From: Brevibacillus sp.
GTDB taxonomy: Bacteria; Bacillota; Bacilli; Brevibacillales; Brevibacillaceae
Direction: 5' to 3'
Assembly (NCBI GenBank): GCA_017656235.1
Contig: JACDOF010000007.1
Span: 88,918-152,917 of the forward strand
Length of the DNA stretch: 64,000 nt
Shown here piece by piece: positions 1 to 9,301 of the stretch. Positions within the stretch are counted from its first letter, which is position 1; every line of letters starts with the position of its first letter. The notes under the pieces are model-generated. The model had not been told where the DNA came from. It searched no databases and was given only the letters and a program-made list of their open reading frames with translations. A program made the position numbers and the translations under genes.

Positions 1-930
1 AACTCGCTGGTCAGTCCCCTCCTGTGGCGGCAGATGGCCATCTTCGTCCTGCGGGGGAGCCAGGCGGAGGAAGCGTACTCGTCGCGTGTGCAGGCGATCA
101 AACTGGCCCGTCGTCTGTGCGGTCTGTTTGCCCAGGAGCCCATCCGCCTCCAGTTCGGAATCGGCAACGTCTACGCTGGCTTTGACGGTCTGCGCCGTTC
201 CTATCAAGAGGCAATGCTGGCTGTCAAGGATCCCTCCGTACCCGCATCCGTACATCACTACGGCGATCTGCCGCTGTGTGAGAAGTCGTTCGCCTATTCA
301 CTGGAACAGGAGAAGGCTTTGCTGGAAAAAGTCAGATTGGGCAAGGTGGAGGAGAGCGTGCAGCTCTTTCACTGTATGCTGGACGAAGTGGTTCGCTCTG
401 CCCGGGGGGATATGCGCTATGTCCGACGCTTTTTGCTGGAATGCGTAACCGTCGTGTCCCGGGTTGCCTTTGAATATCAGCTTCTTTTGGAGGATTTCTC
501 GCGGTTTTGCGTGGAAGACCTGCATTCGCCGGCTGAAGTGAGGCAGGAGGGAGAGTTCTGGATCGGGCGGATCGCCAGGCTGATGCAGGAAGAGCGGCAT
601 CGCAGGACGGCCTCCGTACTGGAACAGGTGAAACAGTATCTTCAGCAGCACTTTGCCGAAGAGATCAAACTGGAAGAGGTGGCCGAAAAGTTTGGCATCA
701 GCCCGTATTACCTGAGCAAGCTGTTCAGCCAACAAGGCCAGATCACGTTCATCGACTACTTGACGGAACTTCGCCTGGAAGCGGCGAAACGGCTGCTCGC
801 CGACCCCGGCAAGGGACTGAAGGAGATCGCTTACGATGTGGGCTATTGCAATCCCAACTACTTCAGCCGGGTTTTCAAAAAGAAGACGGGGCTCACGCCG
901 AGTGAATACCGGAAGGCACTGCTTGAATAA
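1..930 (+). CDS. AraC-family (YesN-type) response regulator, 3' part
   Basis: The frame is open from base 1, so the gene starts upstream of the window and only its last 309 codons are present. The C-terminal ~100 residues form an AraC-type double helix-turn-helix (FGISPYYLSKLFSQ and the Y-x-NPNYFSRVFKKKTGLTPSEYR signature). The preceding ~200 residues resemble the linker or degenerate GGDEF-like region seen between receiver and AraC domains in YesN-type regulators. The receiver domain itself is not visible. It directly precedes a sugar ABC transporter, and YesM/YesN-type two-component systems often control such transporters, so it probably regulates xylFGH; that is inference. Confidence 0.85.
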   Translation, partial: NSLVSPLLWRQMAIFVLRGSQAEEAYSSRVQAIKLARRLCGLFAQEPIRLQFGIGNVYAGFDGLRRSYQEAMLAVKDPSVPASVHHYGDLPLCEKSFAYSLEQEKALLEKVRLGKVEESVQLFHCMLDEVVRSARGDMRYVRRFLLECVTVVSRVAFEYQLLLEDFSRFCVEDLHSPAEVRQEGEFWIGRIARLMQEERHRRTASVLEQVKQYLQQHFAEEIKLEEVAEKFGISPYYLSKLFSQQGQITFIDYLTELRLEAAKRLLADPGKGLKEIAYDVGYCNPNYFSRVFKKKTGLTPSEYRKALLE

Positions 931-1081
931 AGCCGGGCGGAAAGATGAAGCGTCAGTACAAAATAGTGCAGAAGATTGCAAGATTAGACAGAAGAATGCT
1001 TCCCTGTAAGCGTTCTTTTTCTTGTATGGTAAAGGTGTAAGCGATTTCGGAAAGACGCATGGAAAAAGGGGGAAATTACAC

Positions 1082-2191
1082 ATGAACCGCAAACGAACCA
1101 AGATTTTGTCGATGACGATGACGACCGCGCTGGCGCTCATGCTCGCCGCTTGCGGCCAGGGAGCGGCACCGGAGCAAAAGCCTGCGGACAGCGGCAGTTC
1201 TGCATCGGCTCCGGCTGGGAAACAGGACGACGGCAAGATTGTTGTGGGCTTTTCGATGGATACGCTGAAGGAAGAACGCTGGCAGAAAGACCGCGAGCTG
1301 TTTGAAGCGAAAGTAAGAGAACTGGGGGCGGAAGTGCTGACGCAGGCAGCCAACAGCGATGATGCCAAACAGCTGTCACAGGCGGAAAACCTGATTTCGC
1401 AGGGGGTTGACGTACTCGTTGTCGTACCGCACAACGCGGAAGCAACCGCTGCGATTGTGGAGAAAGCGCACGAAGCCGGCATCAAAGTGCTGTCATACGA
1501 TCGTTTGATTAAAAATTCCGATGTTGATCTGTACGTTTCATTTGATAACGAAAAAGTGGGAGAAATGCAGGCCCAAGAGATCGTGAAGCGTGTGCCAAAA
1601 GGGAACTACGTATACATTGGCGGCGCTGACACGGACAACAATGCGGTGCTGTTCCGCCAGGGGGCGATGAATATCCTGAAGCCCCTGGAAGAAAAGGGCG
1701 ACATCAAGATCGTCTTCGATCAGTACTCCAAAGACTGGAAGCCGGAAGAGGCGCTGAAAAACATGGAAAACGCCCTGACTGCCAATAACAACGACATCCA
1801 GGCCGTCGTCGCGGCCAACGACGGAACGGCTGGCGGCGTGATCCAGGCACTGGCCGCACAGGGATTGGCCGGCAAGGTTCCGGTCTCCGGGCAGGATGCG
1901 GAACTGGCCGCCCTCCAGCGCATCGTGGAAGGCAAACAGACAATGACCGTATACAAACCGATTCACAAAGAAGCGGCCATTGCGGCGGAGCTGGCGGTGA
2001 AGCTGGCAAAGGGAGAAAGCATCGAGACGAACAGCACGGTGAACAACGGCAAGATTGACGTGCCTTCCGTTCTGCTGGAACCGGTGGTCGTCACCAAGGA
2101 GAACATTGTGGACACCGTGATTGCGGACGGCTTCCAGAAGCTGGAGGATGTCTACAAGAACGTCCCGAAAGATCAATGGCCAAAACAGTAG
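1082..2191 (+). CDS. xylF: Xylose-type sugar ABC transporter, substrate-binding lipoprotein
   Basis: This is a 369-residue periplasmic-binding-protein-type lipoprotein. It has a lysine-rich N-terminus, a hydrophobic stretch and the lipobox LAAC with the lipidated Cys at about residue 24. The mature part follows E. coli XylF closely (ERWQKDRELF, VDVLVVVPHNAE, SYDRLIKNSDVDLYVSFDN, ENALTANNNDIQAVVAANDGTAGG, SGQDAELAALQRI, QTMTVYKP). The start after GGGGGAAATTACAC is chosen over an in-frame upstream start because the signal peptide begins there. It delivers sugar, probably D-xylose, to the XylGH membrane complex. Specificity is by similarity only; another pentose or hexose is possible. Confidence 0.87.
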   Translation: MNRKRTKILSMTMTTALALMLAACGQGAAPEQKPADSGSSASAPAGKQDDGKIVVGFSMDTLKEERWQKDRELFEAKVRELGAEVLTQAANSDDAKQLSQAENLISQGVDVLVVVPHNAEATAAIVEKAHEAGIKVLSYDRLIKNSDVDLYVSFDNEKVGEMQAQEIVKRVPKGNYVYIGGADTDNNAVLFRQGAMNILKPLEEKGDIKIVFDQYSKDWKPEEALKNMENALTANNNDIQAVVAANDGTAGGVIQALAAQGLAGKVPVSGQDAELAALQRIVEGKQTMTVYKPIHKEAAIAAELAVKLAKGESIETNSTVNNGKIDVPSVLLEPVVVTKENIVDTVIADGFQKLEDVYKNVPKDQWPKQ

Positions 2192-2213
2192 CCGCTTAAG
2201 CAGAGCACAGAGA

Positions 2214-2250
2214 GGAAGCCAAATGCGCGAGCCTTTGGCTTCCTTCTTTC
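2214..2250 (+). terminator. Hairpin between xylF and xylG
   Basis: A perfect 10 bp stem (GGAAGCCAAA / TTTGGCTTCC) with a 10 nt loop is followed by a T-rich run (TTCTTTCC). Its place just after the binding-protein gene suggests partial termination or mRNA stabilisation, which would keep xylF more abundant than xylGH. That arrangement is common in ABC sugar operons. Confidence 0.65.
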
Positions 2251-2277
2251 CATCCAGAGGGAGGGGAGCGCAAAAAG

Positions 2278-3795
2278 ATGGACAGCTATGCGCTGGAAAT
2301 GGAAGAGATTACGAAAGAGTTTCCCGGTGTAAAAGCACTCAACCGCGTCAGTTTTCAGGTGAAAAAGGGGGAAATCCACGCCCTGTGCGGGGAAAACGGG
2401 GCGGGAAAGTCAACGCTGATGAAAGTGCTGAGCGGCTTGTATCCCGCAGGTACCTACGAGGGCACGATCAAAGTCAATGGTGAAATAAAGCGTTTTACCG
2501 GCATCAAGGACGCGGAGGAAGCGGGCATCGCCATCATCTATCAGGAGCTGGCTTTGGTCAAGCAGTTAACAATCGGCGAAAACATTTTTCTCGGCCGCGA
2601 ACCGCGAAAAGGACTGGGGATCGACTGGGATACCCTGCACTTCGAAGCGAAAAAGTGGCTGGAACAAGTGGGGCTGCCCTTTTCGCCGGAAACCAGGATT
2701 GATGCGCTGGGGATCGGCCAGCAGCAGCTCGTGGAAATTGCCAAAGCTCTTTCCAAAAATGCGCAAATCCTTATCCTTGACGAGCCGACTGCTGCACTGA
2801 CCGAAAGTGAAGTGGCGACATTGATGAACATCTTGCATGAGCTGCGTCGGCGCGGCGTCACCTGCATCTACATTTCCCACAAGCTGAACGAAGTGTTTGC
2901 GATCGCTGATTCGATTACGGTGCTGCGAGATGGTCAGAGTATCGGCACTCGTCCGGCTGCCGAGCTTGATGAGGCCAGCGTGATTTCGCTCATGGTCGGC
3001 CGCACATTGACTGATCTGTTCCCTCGCCAGCAGCATACGCCGGGGGAAGTCGTACTGGAGTTGAACGATTTCTGCGTATACGACCGTGAACAGCCGTCCA
3101 AACGAATCCTGCACAACATTCATTTGCAGCTTCGCAAAGGGGAGATCGTCGGGATTGCCGGCTTGATGGGAGCGGGTCGGACCGAATTGGCGACAGCGAT
3201 CTTCGGCGGGTACCCGGGGAAGATAACGGGTGATATGCGCCTGAACGGCAAACCGGTGCGGATTACGACGCCAATGGAGGGGATTCGTAACGGCATCGCT
3301 CTCGTCTCGGAGGATCGCAAACGGTACGGGTTGGTGCTGGAACAGTCGATCAAAAACAACATCAGCCTGGCCAGTCTGTCCAGGCTGTCCAAGGGGTTGG
3401 TCGTTGACGAGAACGAAGAGATTCGTCAGAGCAATCACTATGTAAAAGAATTGATGATCAAGACTCCTTCCATTGAGACGGCTGTCGGCACATTGTCGGG
3501 TGGCAACCAGCAGAAGGTAGTAATCGGCAAGTGGCTGTTGGCACAGCCGCAAGTACTGATCTTGGACGAGCCGACGCGGGGGATCGATGTAGGGGCCAAA
3601 TACGAGATCTACAACCTGATGAACCGTTTGGTTGAGCAGGGAATGGCCATCCTGATGATCTCGTCCGAGCTGCCGGAAGTGCTTGGGATGAGCGACCGGA
3701 TTTACGTGATGCGCGAAGGTGCGCTGGCCGCCGAGTTTGATTGGCGGGAGGCCACACAAGAAAAAATCATGCAAGCCGCCACAGGGGGGAGATAG
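2278..3795 (+). CDS. xylG: Sugar ABC transporter ATPase (double ABC domain)
   Basis: This 505-residue protein has two fused ABC ATPase domains, as in XylG/RbsA-type sugar importers. The N-terminal half has Walker A GENGAGKST, signature LGIGQQQLVEIAKAL and Walker B ILILDEPTAALT. The C-terminal half has the degenerate Walker A of this family (GLMGAGRTEL), LSGGNQQKVVIGKWL and VLILDEPTRGIDVG. The start follows GGGAGGGGAGCGCAAAAAG. It lies between xylF and xylH, with 2 bp to xylH, so it is in one operon and couples ATP hydrolysis to sugar import at the inner face of the membrane. Confidence 0.9.
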   Translation: MDSYALEMEEITKEFPGVKALNRVSFQVKKGEIHALCGENGAGKSTLMKVLSGLYPAGTYEGTIKVNGEIKRFTGIKDAEEAGIAIIYQELALVKQLTIGENIFLGREPRKGLGIDWDTLHFEAKKWLEQVGLPFSPETRIDALGIGQQQLVEIAKALSKNAQILILDEPTAALTESEVATLMNILHELRRRGVTCIYISHKLNEVFAIADSITVLRDGQSIGTRPAAELDEASVISLMVGRTLTDLFPRQQHTPGEVVLELNDFCVYDREQPSKRILHNIHLQLRKGEIVGIAGLMGAGRTELATAIFGGYPGKITGDMRLNGKPVRITTPMEGIRNGIALVSEDRKRYGLVLEQSIKNNISLASLSRLSKGLVVDENEEIRQSNHYVKELMIKTPSIETAVGTLSGGNQQKVVIGKWLLAQPQVLILDEPTRGIDVGAKYEIYNLMNRLVEQGMAILMISSELPEVLGMSDRIYVMREGALAAEFDWREATQEKIMQAATGGR

Positions 3796-3797
3796 CA

Positions 3798-4967
3798 ATG
3801 AAAGCGGAAGTGACAAGTGAAAAAATCATTCGCAGAAAATGGCAGTTATTCGGAAATCTAAACGTTCGCACGTATACGATGATTTTTGCCCTGCTGGCGA
3901 TCTGGATTTTTTTCAGTCTGCTGACAGATACATTCCTGACGCCGCGGAACTTGTCCAATCTGTTTATCCAGATGTCAGTGACCGCCATCCTGGCGATTGG
4001 CATGGTTCTGATCATCGTAGCCGGTCACATTGACTTGTCGGTAGGCTCCATCGTCGGTGTGACAGGCGGCGTGGCAGCAATCTTACAAGTGTGGTACGGG
4101 ATGGACACCGTTCCGGTGCTGATCTTGACCCTGGCCCTTGGCGCGTTGATCGGCCTGCTGCAGGGATGGATCGTTGCGTACCACGCAGTGCCCGCTTTTA
4201 TTGTCACGCTGGGCGGGATGATGGTGTTTCGCGGAATCTTGATGGGGATCACCAAAGGGACCACCGTGGCACCGATGGAAGAGAGCTTTAAGCTGATCGG
4301 CAACGCCTATTTGCCGTTTGCGGTCGGGTACGGACTGGCCGCCCTTGCGATCGTGTGGATGATTGTCACTGCACTGCGCAGGCGCAAAGCCCGCATCCAA
4401 TACGGCTTTACCGTGCCCTCCATGGCGGCGGAAGCTGGCAAACTTGCGCTGTTTGCCGTGTTGATTGGTCTGTTCAGCTTTGTGATGAATTACTACAAAG
4501 GAATCCCCTTTCCGATTCTGATCGTCGTCTTGCTCGGCCTGTTGTTTACGTTCATTGCCAACAAAACGCCGTTTGGCCGCTCCATCTACGCGATCGGAGG
4601 GAACAGTGAGGCGGCGCGTTTGTCCGGAATCAACATCCGCCGAAATACCCTCATGATCTTCGTGTTAAGCGGTCTGATGTCGGCGGTGGCGGCAATCGTG
4701 CTGACATCTCGACTCGATTCGGCGACCATCAGCGCAGGTCAAAACTACGAACTCGATGCGATCGCGGCCTGCGTAATTGGCGGGACCAGCCTGATGGGCG
4801 GTTCGGGGACGATTTTTGGCGCCATCATCGGTGCGCTGGTCATGGCCAGTCTCGACAACGGCATGAGCCTGATGAACCTCGATTCGTTTTGGCAGTACAT
4901 CGTCAAAGGATCGATTCTGGTGCTGGCTGTCTGGGTGGATATTCGCAGCCGCCAGCGCAGAGCCTAA
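3798..4967 (+). CDS. xylH: Sugar ABC transporter permease
   Basis: This is a 389-residue multi-pass membrane permease of the BPD_transp_2 (RbsC/XylH) family. About ten hydrophobic segments are visible, beginning with [16 protein letters not shown] and ending with [15 protein letters not shown]. Family motifs include [15 protein letters not shown] near residue 77 and [14 protein letters not shown] plus [13 protein letters not shown] in the second half. The long form with an extra central segment is typical of XylH/GguB rather than RbsC. The ATG lies 2 bp after xylG and is preceded by GGGGGGAGATAGCA. It forms the sugar channel with XylG and XylF. Confidence 0.88.
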   Translation: MKAEVTSEKIIRRKWQLFGNLNVRTYTMIFALLAIWIFFSLLTDTFLTPRNLSNLFIQMSVTAILAIGMVLIIVAGHIDLSVGSIVGVTGGVAAILQVWYGMDTVPVLILTLALGALIGLLQGWIVAYHAVPAFIVTLGGMMVFRGILMGITKGTTVAPMEESFKLIGNAYLPFAVGYGLAALAIVWMIVTALRRRKARIQYGFTVPSMAAEAGKLALFAVLIGLFSFVMNYYKGIPFPILIVVLLGLLFTFIANKTPFGRSIYAIGGNSEAARLSGINIRRNTLMIFVLSGLMSAVAAIVLTSRLDSATISAGQNYELDAIAACVIGGTSLMGGSGTIFGAIIGALVMASLDNGMSLMNLDSFWQYIVKGSILVLAVWVDIRSRQRRA

Positions 4968-4988
4968 GACCGCGAGAAGGTGATAAAC

Positions 4989-6755
4989 ATGTCTTTTCTG
5001 CGCAGGTTGGCTTCCTTCGTTCGGGGAAAGGACAAACATCCCCGGGTCGGTCAAGGTGTTTTTGGCAAAGCGGGCATTCGGGTCAAGATCGGATTGGTCT
5101 TTCTGGTTCTGTTCTTGTTTACGCTGAGCCTGGGGGGGAACGGGCTTTATCAGATGAGCGAACTGAATCGGGAGACAGAGGAGCTGTACCAAAACAGTTT
5201 GCAGGTCATCAACGAATTGGGCGAGGTACGTTCGCTCGTCATCGAACTCCGGCTGATCGTGGCCAAACAGTTGGTTCATGGCGACATGGCCCAGCTCGCC
5301 CTTGCCCGGCAGGATGCTGACGACAAGATGAAACGAGTGGAACAGTTTTTGGAGCAGTACCATCAACGAACAACCACGCCGTACGAGCAGGAAAAACTGC
5401 AGCAGATGGATCGGGTTTTCAGTACGTACGCCGGATTTATCCAGACCGTTTTCAACCGCATTGAATCAGGAAATGATGCCGCCGACATGTTTGTTTCACT
5501 GGAACGGGACGGTTCCAGCCTGCTTGCTGCCATTCGCGACCTTGTCGCCTTTCATGCGGAGCGGGCCGCTCAGCAGCAGAATGCGGCACAGGAGCGTTAC
5601 GACAGCTCCCTGCTGTTGACGATCATCCTCAGTGCATTGGGGCTTGGCGCCTGTGCGGTCGGTTTGGGCGTGATCCGCTTCACGCTCGTTACTCCATTGC
5701 AGGTGTTGGAGCGGGCCGTGACGGCCATGGCGAGGGGAGATCTGCGAATGCGCGTGAGCATCCGTGCGATGGACGAAATCGGACGCCTCAGCCAGGCCTT
5801 CAATCAACTGGCTCAACAGTGGTCTGTGATTGTCGGGGAGCTGCAGGAGTCTTCCCGCCTGCTGCGGGTCACCGCAGAGGAATTGGCGGAAAGCAGTAAT
5901 GGAGCCGCCGAGACGACCGGGCAGGTAGCGGCGGCGACCGAACGCACCGCAGAAAACGCCTCCAACCAGGCGGAATTCGCTCAACTGGTGATGGCGTGCG
6001 TCCGGCAGGGAATGGCTGACCTGAACGAGGTGTGCGCTGAGGCTGAAAAGACGAACCAGCTGGCACAGGCCACAAGTCTGGTGGCCAACAGCGGACAGGA
6101 AGCTGTGCAATCGGCGGTTCACCAAACAGAAGTGCTGACTCGGACTGTTCAATCGGCGCGTCAGTCGATTGCGCAGTTGGCGGCAAACTCAAACGCCATC
6201 TCCCGGATGACCACAATGATTGGAGAGATCGCAGCCCAGACAAACCTGCTGGCGCTGAATGCGGCCATTGAGGCTGCCCGTGTTGGAGTACACGGCAAGG
6301 GGTTTGCCGTAGTGGCGACAGAAGTGCAGAAGCTGGCAGAACAGTCCAGGGCAGCTGCCTCCGACATTGAACAGATCGTGTGCGGCATGCAGCAGGAGAC
6401 GGCATCGTTCCTGAAGTTGATGGAAGAGACGGCGGTGCAGGTAGAGGCACAAAGTCAGCAGATCGGCAGAGGGGGACTGGCACTCCAGGAAATCGTGCAG
6501 CAGGCAGAGGGGACCAGCGCGCAGGTGGCGGCCATGCAGGACCGCCTGGATCGTTTGGTTCGATCGTTCCAAGAGGTGGAGCAGCGGATGGAACAAATGA
6601 GTGAGCGGATTCGAGAGACTGCGGCCATTGCAGAAGAAGTGACGGCTGCCTCGGAGGAGATTACGGCGGCGGTGCAGGATATGGCGCACAGTGCAAGCGC
6701 GTTGTCCGGGCAGGCCGAATCCTTGAAAGAGAAAGCGCTGCAGTTTCAGGCATAG
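4989..6755 (+). CDS. Methyl-accepting chemotaxis protein
   Basis: This is a 588-residue transmembrane chemoreceptor. It has TM1 near residues 32-53, an extracellular domain of about 150 residues, TM2 near 200-225, a HAMP segment ([20 protein letters not shown]) and a cytoplasmic signalling region with the conserved hairpin tip [31 protein letters not shown] precedes the ATG; an in-frame GTG 9 bp upstream is less well placed. It is 21 bp after xylH and probably co-transcribed. This suggests it senses the sugar or sugar-loaded XylF, but the ligand is not shown. Confidence 0.9.
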   Translation: MSFLRRLASFVRGKDKHPRVGQGVFGKAGIRVKIGLVFLVLFLFTLSLGGNGLYQMSELNRETEELYQNSLQVINELGEVRSLVIELRLIVAKQLVHGDMAQLALARQDADDKMKRVEQFLEQYHQRTTTPYEQEKLQQMDRVFSTYAGFIQTVFNRIESGNDAADMFVSLERDGSSLLAAIRDLVAFHAERAAQQQNAAQERYDSSLLLTIILSALGLGACAVGLGVIRFTLVTPLQVLERAVTAMARGDLRMRVSIRAMDEIGRLSQAFNQLAQQWSVIVGELQESSRLLRVTAEELAESSNGAAETTGQVAAATERTAENASNQAEFAQLVMACVRQGMADLNEVCAEAEKTNQLAQATSLVANSGQEAVQSAVHQTEVLTRTVQSARQSIAQLAANSNAISRMTTMIGEIAAQTNLLALNAAIEAARVGVHGKGFAVVATEVQKLAEQSRAAASDIEQIVCGMQQETASFLKLMEETAVQVEAQSQQIGRGGLALQEIVQQAEGTSAQVAAMQDRLDRLVRSFQEVEQRMEQMSERIRETAAIAEEVTAASEEITAAVQDMAHSASALSGQAESLKEKALQFQA

Positions 6756-6792
6756 GCCCGAACTCTTCTTTACCTTCAATTTCTTCTTTGGG

Positions 6793-6822
6793 TTGCATAC
6801 CCAGCTTTTTTTCTCTTATAAT
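6793..6822 (+). promoter_or_regulatory. Sigma-A promoter of fabH
   Basis: The -35 is TTGCAT (6793-6798), the spacer is 18 bp and the -10 is a perfect TATAAT (6817-6822). It abuts a FapR-type operator, which would cover the transcription start. Confidence 0.8.
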
Positions 6823-6839
6823 TTAGTATCAGCTACTAA
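6823..6839 (+). promoter_or_regulatory. FapR operator
   Basis: TTAGTATCAGCTACTAA is a 17 bp imperfect palindrome that closely matches the known Bacillus FapR site (TTAGTACCTGATACTAA type). It lies immediately downstream of the -10 box of fabH, a classical FapR regulon gene. FapR would repress here until malonyl-CoA or malonyl-ACP releases it. Confidence 0.85.
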
Positions 6840-6901
6840 TACTATATCATAAAATCTAGTTATAAGAAGAAGTCGAATTGCGAATGAAAGGAAGGAAGCC
6901 A

Positions 6902-7909
6902 ATGATGAACGAGGAGCGTGTTGGATTGCAATCAAGAGCGCGGATCACCGCTGTCGGCAGCTATGTACCGGAGAAGGTCTTGACCAACCACGATCTGGAG
7001 CAGATGGTGGAGACGACTGATGAGTGGATTGTCCAGCGTACGGGAATCCGGGAAAGGAGAATTGCCGCGTCCGACCAGTTTACCAGCGACTTGTGTGTGG
7101 CGGCCGCCCGCGATCTGGCTGAGCGGTACGGAAAATCGCTTGAAGATGTGGAGGTCATCATCGTCAGCACCTCCACGCCGGATTACTCGTTTCCCAGCGT
7201 CTCCAGCCAGGTGCAGGCGCGCCTTGGCATCAAGGAAGCGGGGGCGATTGACCTGCAGGCGGCGTGTGCCGGATTTGCCTACGGCCTTCACTTGGCCAAC
7301 TCGCTGGTTACAGCGGGGATGCACCGGAAGGTATTGGTAATCGGCGCGGAGACATTGTCCAAGATTACCGACTACACTGATCGCACAACCTGCATCCTGT
7401 TTGGGGACGGTGCAGGGGCGGTGCTGGTCGAGCGGGACGATCAGCACCCCGGGTTCCTTTCCTACCATCTCGGTTCGCAGGGGGAAGGGGGCATTCATCT
7501 GTACTGCACGGGACTGTCAAGCCGGATGGGCGATCAGGAACTGGTTGCGAAGAATCGGATCATCCAGAACGGTCGGGAAGTGTACAAATGGGCTGTAACG
7601 ACAGTTCCCAAAGGCATGCAGCGGGTGGTGGAAAAAGCGGGCATGGATTTGAAAGAGGTTGATTGGTTTGTTCCGCACAGCGCCAATTTGCGCATGATTG
7701 AATCAATCTGTGAAAAGACAGGCTTCCCCCTTGCGCGTACGCTGTACAGTCTGGAGTACTTCGGCAACACGTCGGCAGCGACGATTCCCCTCTCCCTGGA
7801 CCTGGCGGTTAAGGAGGGAAAAATCAAGGCGGGAGACACGATCTTGATGTACGGTTTTGGCGGCGGATTGGTCCATGCCGGTTTGCTTGTCCGCTGGGGC
7901 GAGATGTAG
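6902..7909 (+). CDS. fabH: Beta-ketoacyl-ACP synthase III (KAS III)
   Basis: FabH condenses an acyl-CoA primer with malonyl-ACP to start fatty acid synthesis; in Bacillota it favours branched primers. The catalytic triad is visible: Cys in QAACAGF, His in FVPHSANLRM and Asn in YFGNTSAAT. The C-terminal glycine-rich MYGFGGGLVHAGLLV loop is also present. The protein has 335 residues, a normal length. The start at 6902 follows AAAGGAAGG; in-frame TTG 6878 and ATG 6884 have no better ribosome site. It stands alone here, without fabF behind it, and is controlled by a FapR operator. Confidence 0.93.
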   Translation: MMNEERVGLQSRARITAVGSYVPEKVLTNHDLEQMVETTDEWIVQRTGIRERRIAASDQFTSDLCVAAARDLAERYGKSLEDVEVIIVSTSTPDYSFPSVSSQVQARLGIKEAGAIDLQAACAGFAYGLHLANSLVTAGMHRKVLVIGAETLSKITDYTDRTTCILFGDGAGAVLVERDDQHPGFLSYHLGSQGEGGIHLYCTGLSSRMGDQELVAKNRIIQNGREVYKWAVTTVPKGMQRVVEKAGMDLKEVDWFVPHSANLRMIESICEKTGFPLARTLYSLEYFGNTSAATIPLSLDLAVKEGKIKAGDTILMYGFGGGLVHAGLLVRWGEM

Positions 7910-8025
7910 GACGGCCGACGGTTCAACACCGTTTGTCCGGTACAGGGGGGCGGTTGCACTCTCGCCAAAATCAGCTACAATATGTATCAACACGGAAAAA
8001 AACTTGCATGAAGGTGGTTCAAATC

Positions 8026-9142
8026 ATGGCGTTAATCGACGTGTCAAACGTCAAGCAGGAATTGAACAATATGGCTAAGCGATTAGCGGATATCAGGGGG
8101 TCTCTTTGACCTGCCTGCCAAGAAGGAGCGAATCGGTGAGCTGGAGGAACGGATGCTGGCTCCCGATTTCTGGGACGACAATGACGCAGCCCAGAAAACA
8201 ATCAGCGAACTGAACGCACTAAAAAATCTGGTTGACTCGATGGACAAACTGGATTCTGCCCTCGAAGATTTGCAAGTGATGCTGGAGCTGGCAGTGGATG
8301 AGGGGGACGAATCGATTGTTCCGGAGCTGTACGACAGCGTGCAGGCGATGAAGCAGGAAGTGGAGCAGTTTGAACTGCAGCTTCTGCTCAGTGGTCCATA
8401 CGACAAGAACAACGCGATCCTTGAACTTCATCCGGGTGCCGGCGGTACGGAATCACAGGATTGGGCGGAGATGCTCTTGAGGATGTACACGCGGTGGGCG
8501 GATTCCAAGGGGTTCAAGGTAGAGACACTCGATTACCTGCCCGGTGACGAGGCGGGAATCAAAAGCGTCACCTTGTTGATCAAGGGACATAACGCGTATG
8601 GATACCTCAAGGCGGAAAAAGGAGTGCACCGGCTGGTGCGAATCTCGCCATTTGACGCTTCCGGCCGCCGCCACACCTCGTTCGTTTCCTGCAACGTATT
8701 GCCGGAGATTGAGGCAGACACGGAGGTAGATATCCGGCCCGAGGATTTGAAGATTGACACCTACCGTTCCAGCGGCGCCGGGGGGCAGCATGTCAATACG
8801 ACAGATTCGGCGGTACGGATTACACACCTGCCGACAGGTATCGTTGTCACCTGCCAGTCGGAGCGGTCCCAGATCAAAAACCGGGAGCGGGCCATGACCA
8901 TGCTGGCGGCCAAGTTGTTTGAGCGCAAACGGGAGGAACAGCAGAAAGAGTTGGCCGAGATCCAGGGCGAGCAAAAAGATATCGCCTGGGGCAGCCAAAT
9001 CCGTTCCTATGTGTTTCACCCCTACAGTCTGGTGAAAGATCACCGCACCAATGTGGAAGTGGGCAACGTCCAGGCCGTAATGGACGGGGAACTGGACACG
9101 TTCATCAATGCTTACCTTCGTTCTCAACTTCATCAATCCTGA
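8026..9142 (+). CDS. prfB: Peptide chain release factor 2 with programmed +1 frameshift
   Basis: RF2 reads UGA and UAA stop codons. The first 27 codons (8026-8106) run into an in-frame TGA at 8107-8109. Coding continues in the +1 frame from 8108 for 344 residues, giving 371 in total. The slip site AGG GGG TCT CTT TGA C has the classic internal SD-like AGGGGG and CTT-TGA-C context. RF2 hallmarks follow: the SPF recognition tripeptide in [10 protein letters not shown] and the GGQ catalytic loop in [16 protein letters not shown]. The start follows AAGGTGG. The interruption is autoregulatory and not a mutation. Confidence 0.96.
8095..8110 (+). promoter_or_regulatory. RF2 programmed frameshift site
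   Basis: AGGGGGTCTCTTTGAC combines an SD-like purine run, the slippery CTT codon and the UGA stop followed by C. When RF2 is scarce the ribosome pauses at UGA and slips forward by one base. This is established for prfB genes. Confidence 0.95.
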
Positions 9143-9261
9143 CAGCTTCCATTCCGAGCAGATTTGTGCACCGCAGGGGCAGCGTCCAAACAACGTCCCG
9201 CAGCCGTCGTCATGCTGCTGACGCTGTGATTTCCCTGCGGTTGCCTGCTTTCGCCGGCTGT

Positions 9262-9300
9262 TTGGCCAAACCGCTCGCTGGCGAACAATCGTCCGCACGG
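9262..9300. repeat. Copy A of a dispersed intergenic repeat
   Basis: This stretch (TTGGCCAAACCGCTCGCTGG and onward to CGTCCGCACGG) is closely similar to 44267-44309 and more distantly to 48677-48714. All three lie in non-coding gaps. The rest of the 9143-9301 gap, between prfB and the convergent Nudix gene, holds other fragments of the same family (for example CCGCAGGGGCAGC near 9168, reverse-oriented relative to 48623-48640). Confidence 0.5.
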
Positions 9301-9301
9301 T

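Noticed and set aside
8026..8109. prfB looks broken by an early TGA
   Set aside because: The stop is the standard programmed frameshift site of RF2, with all its signals intact.
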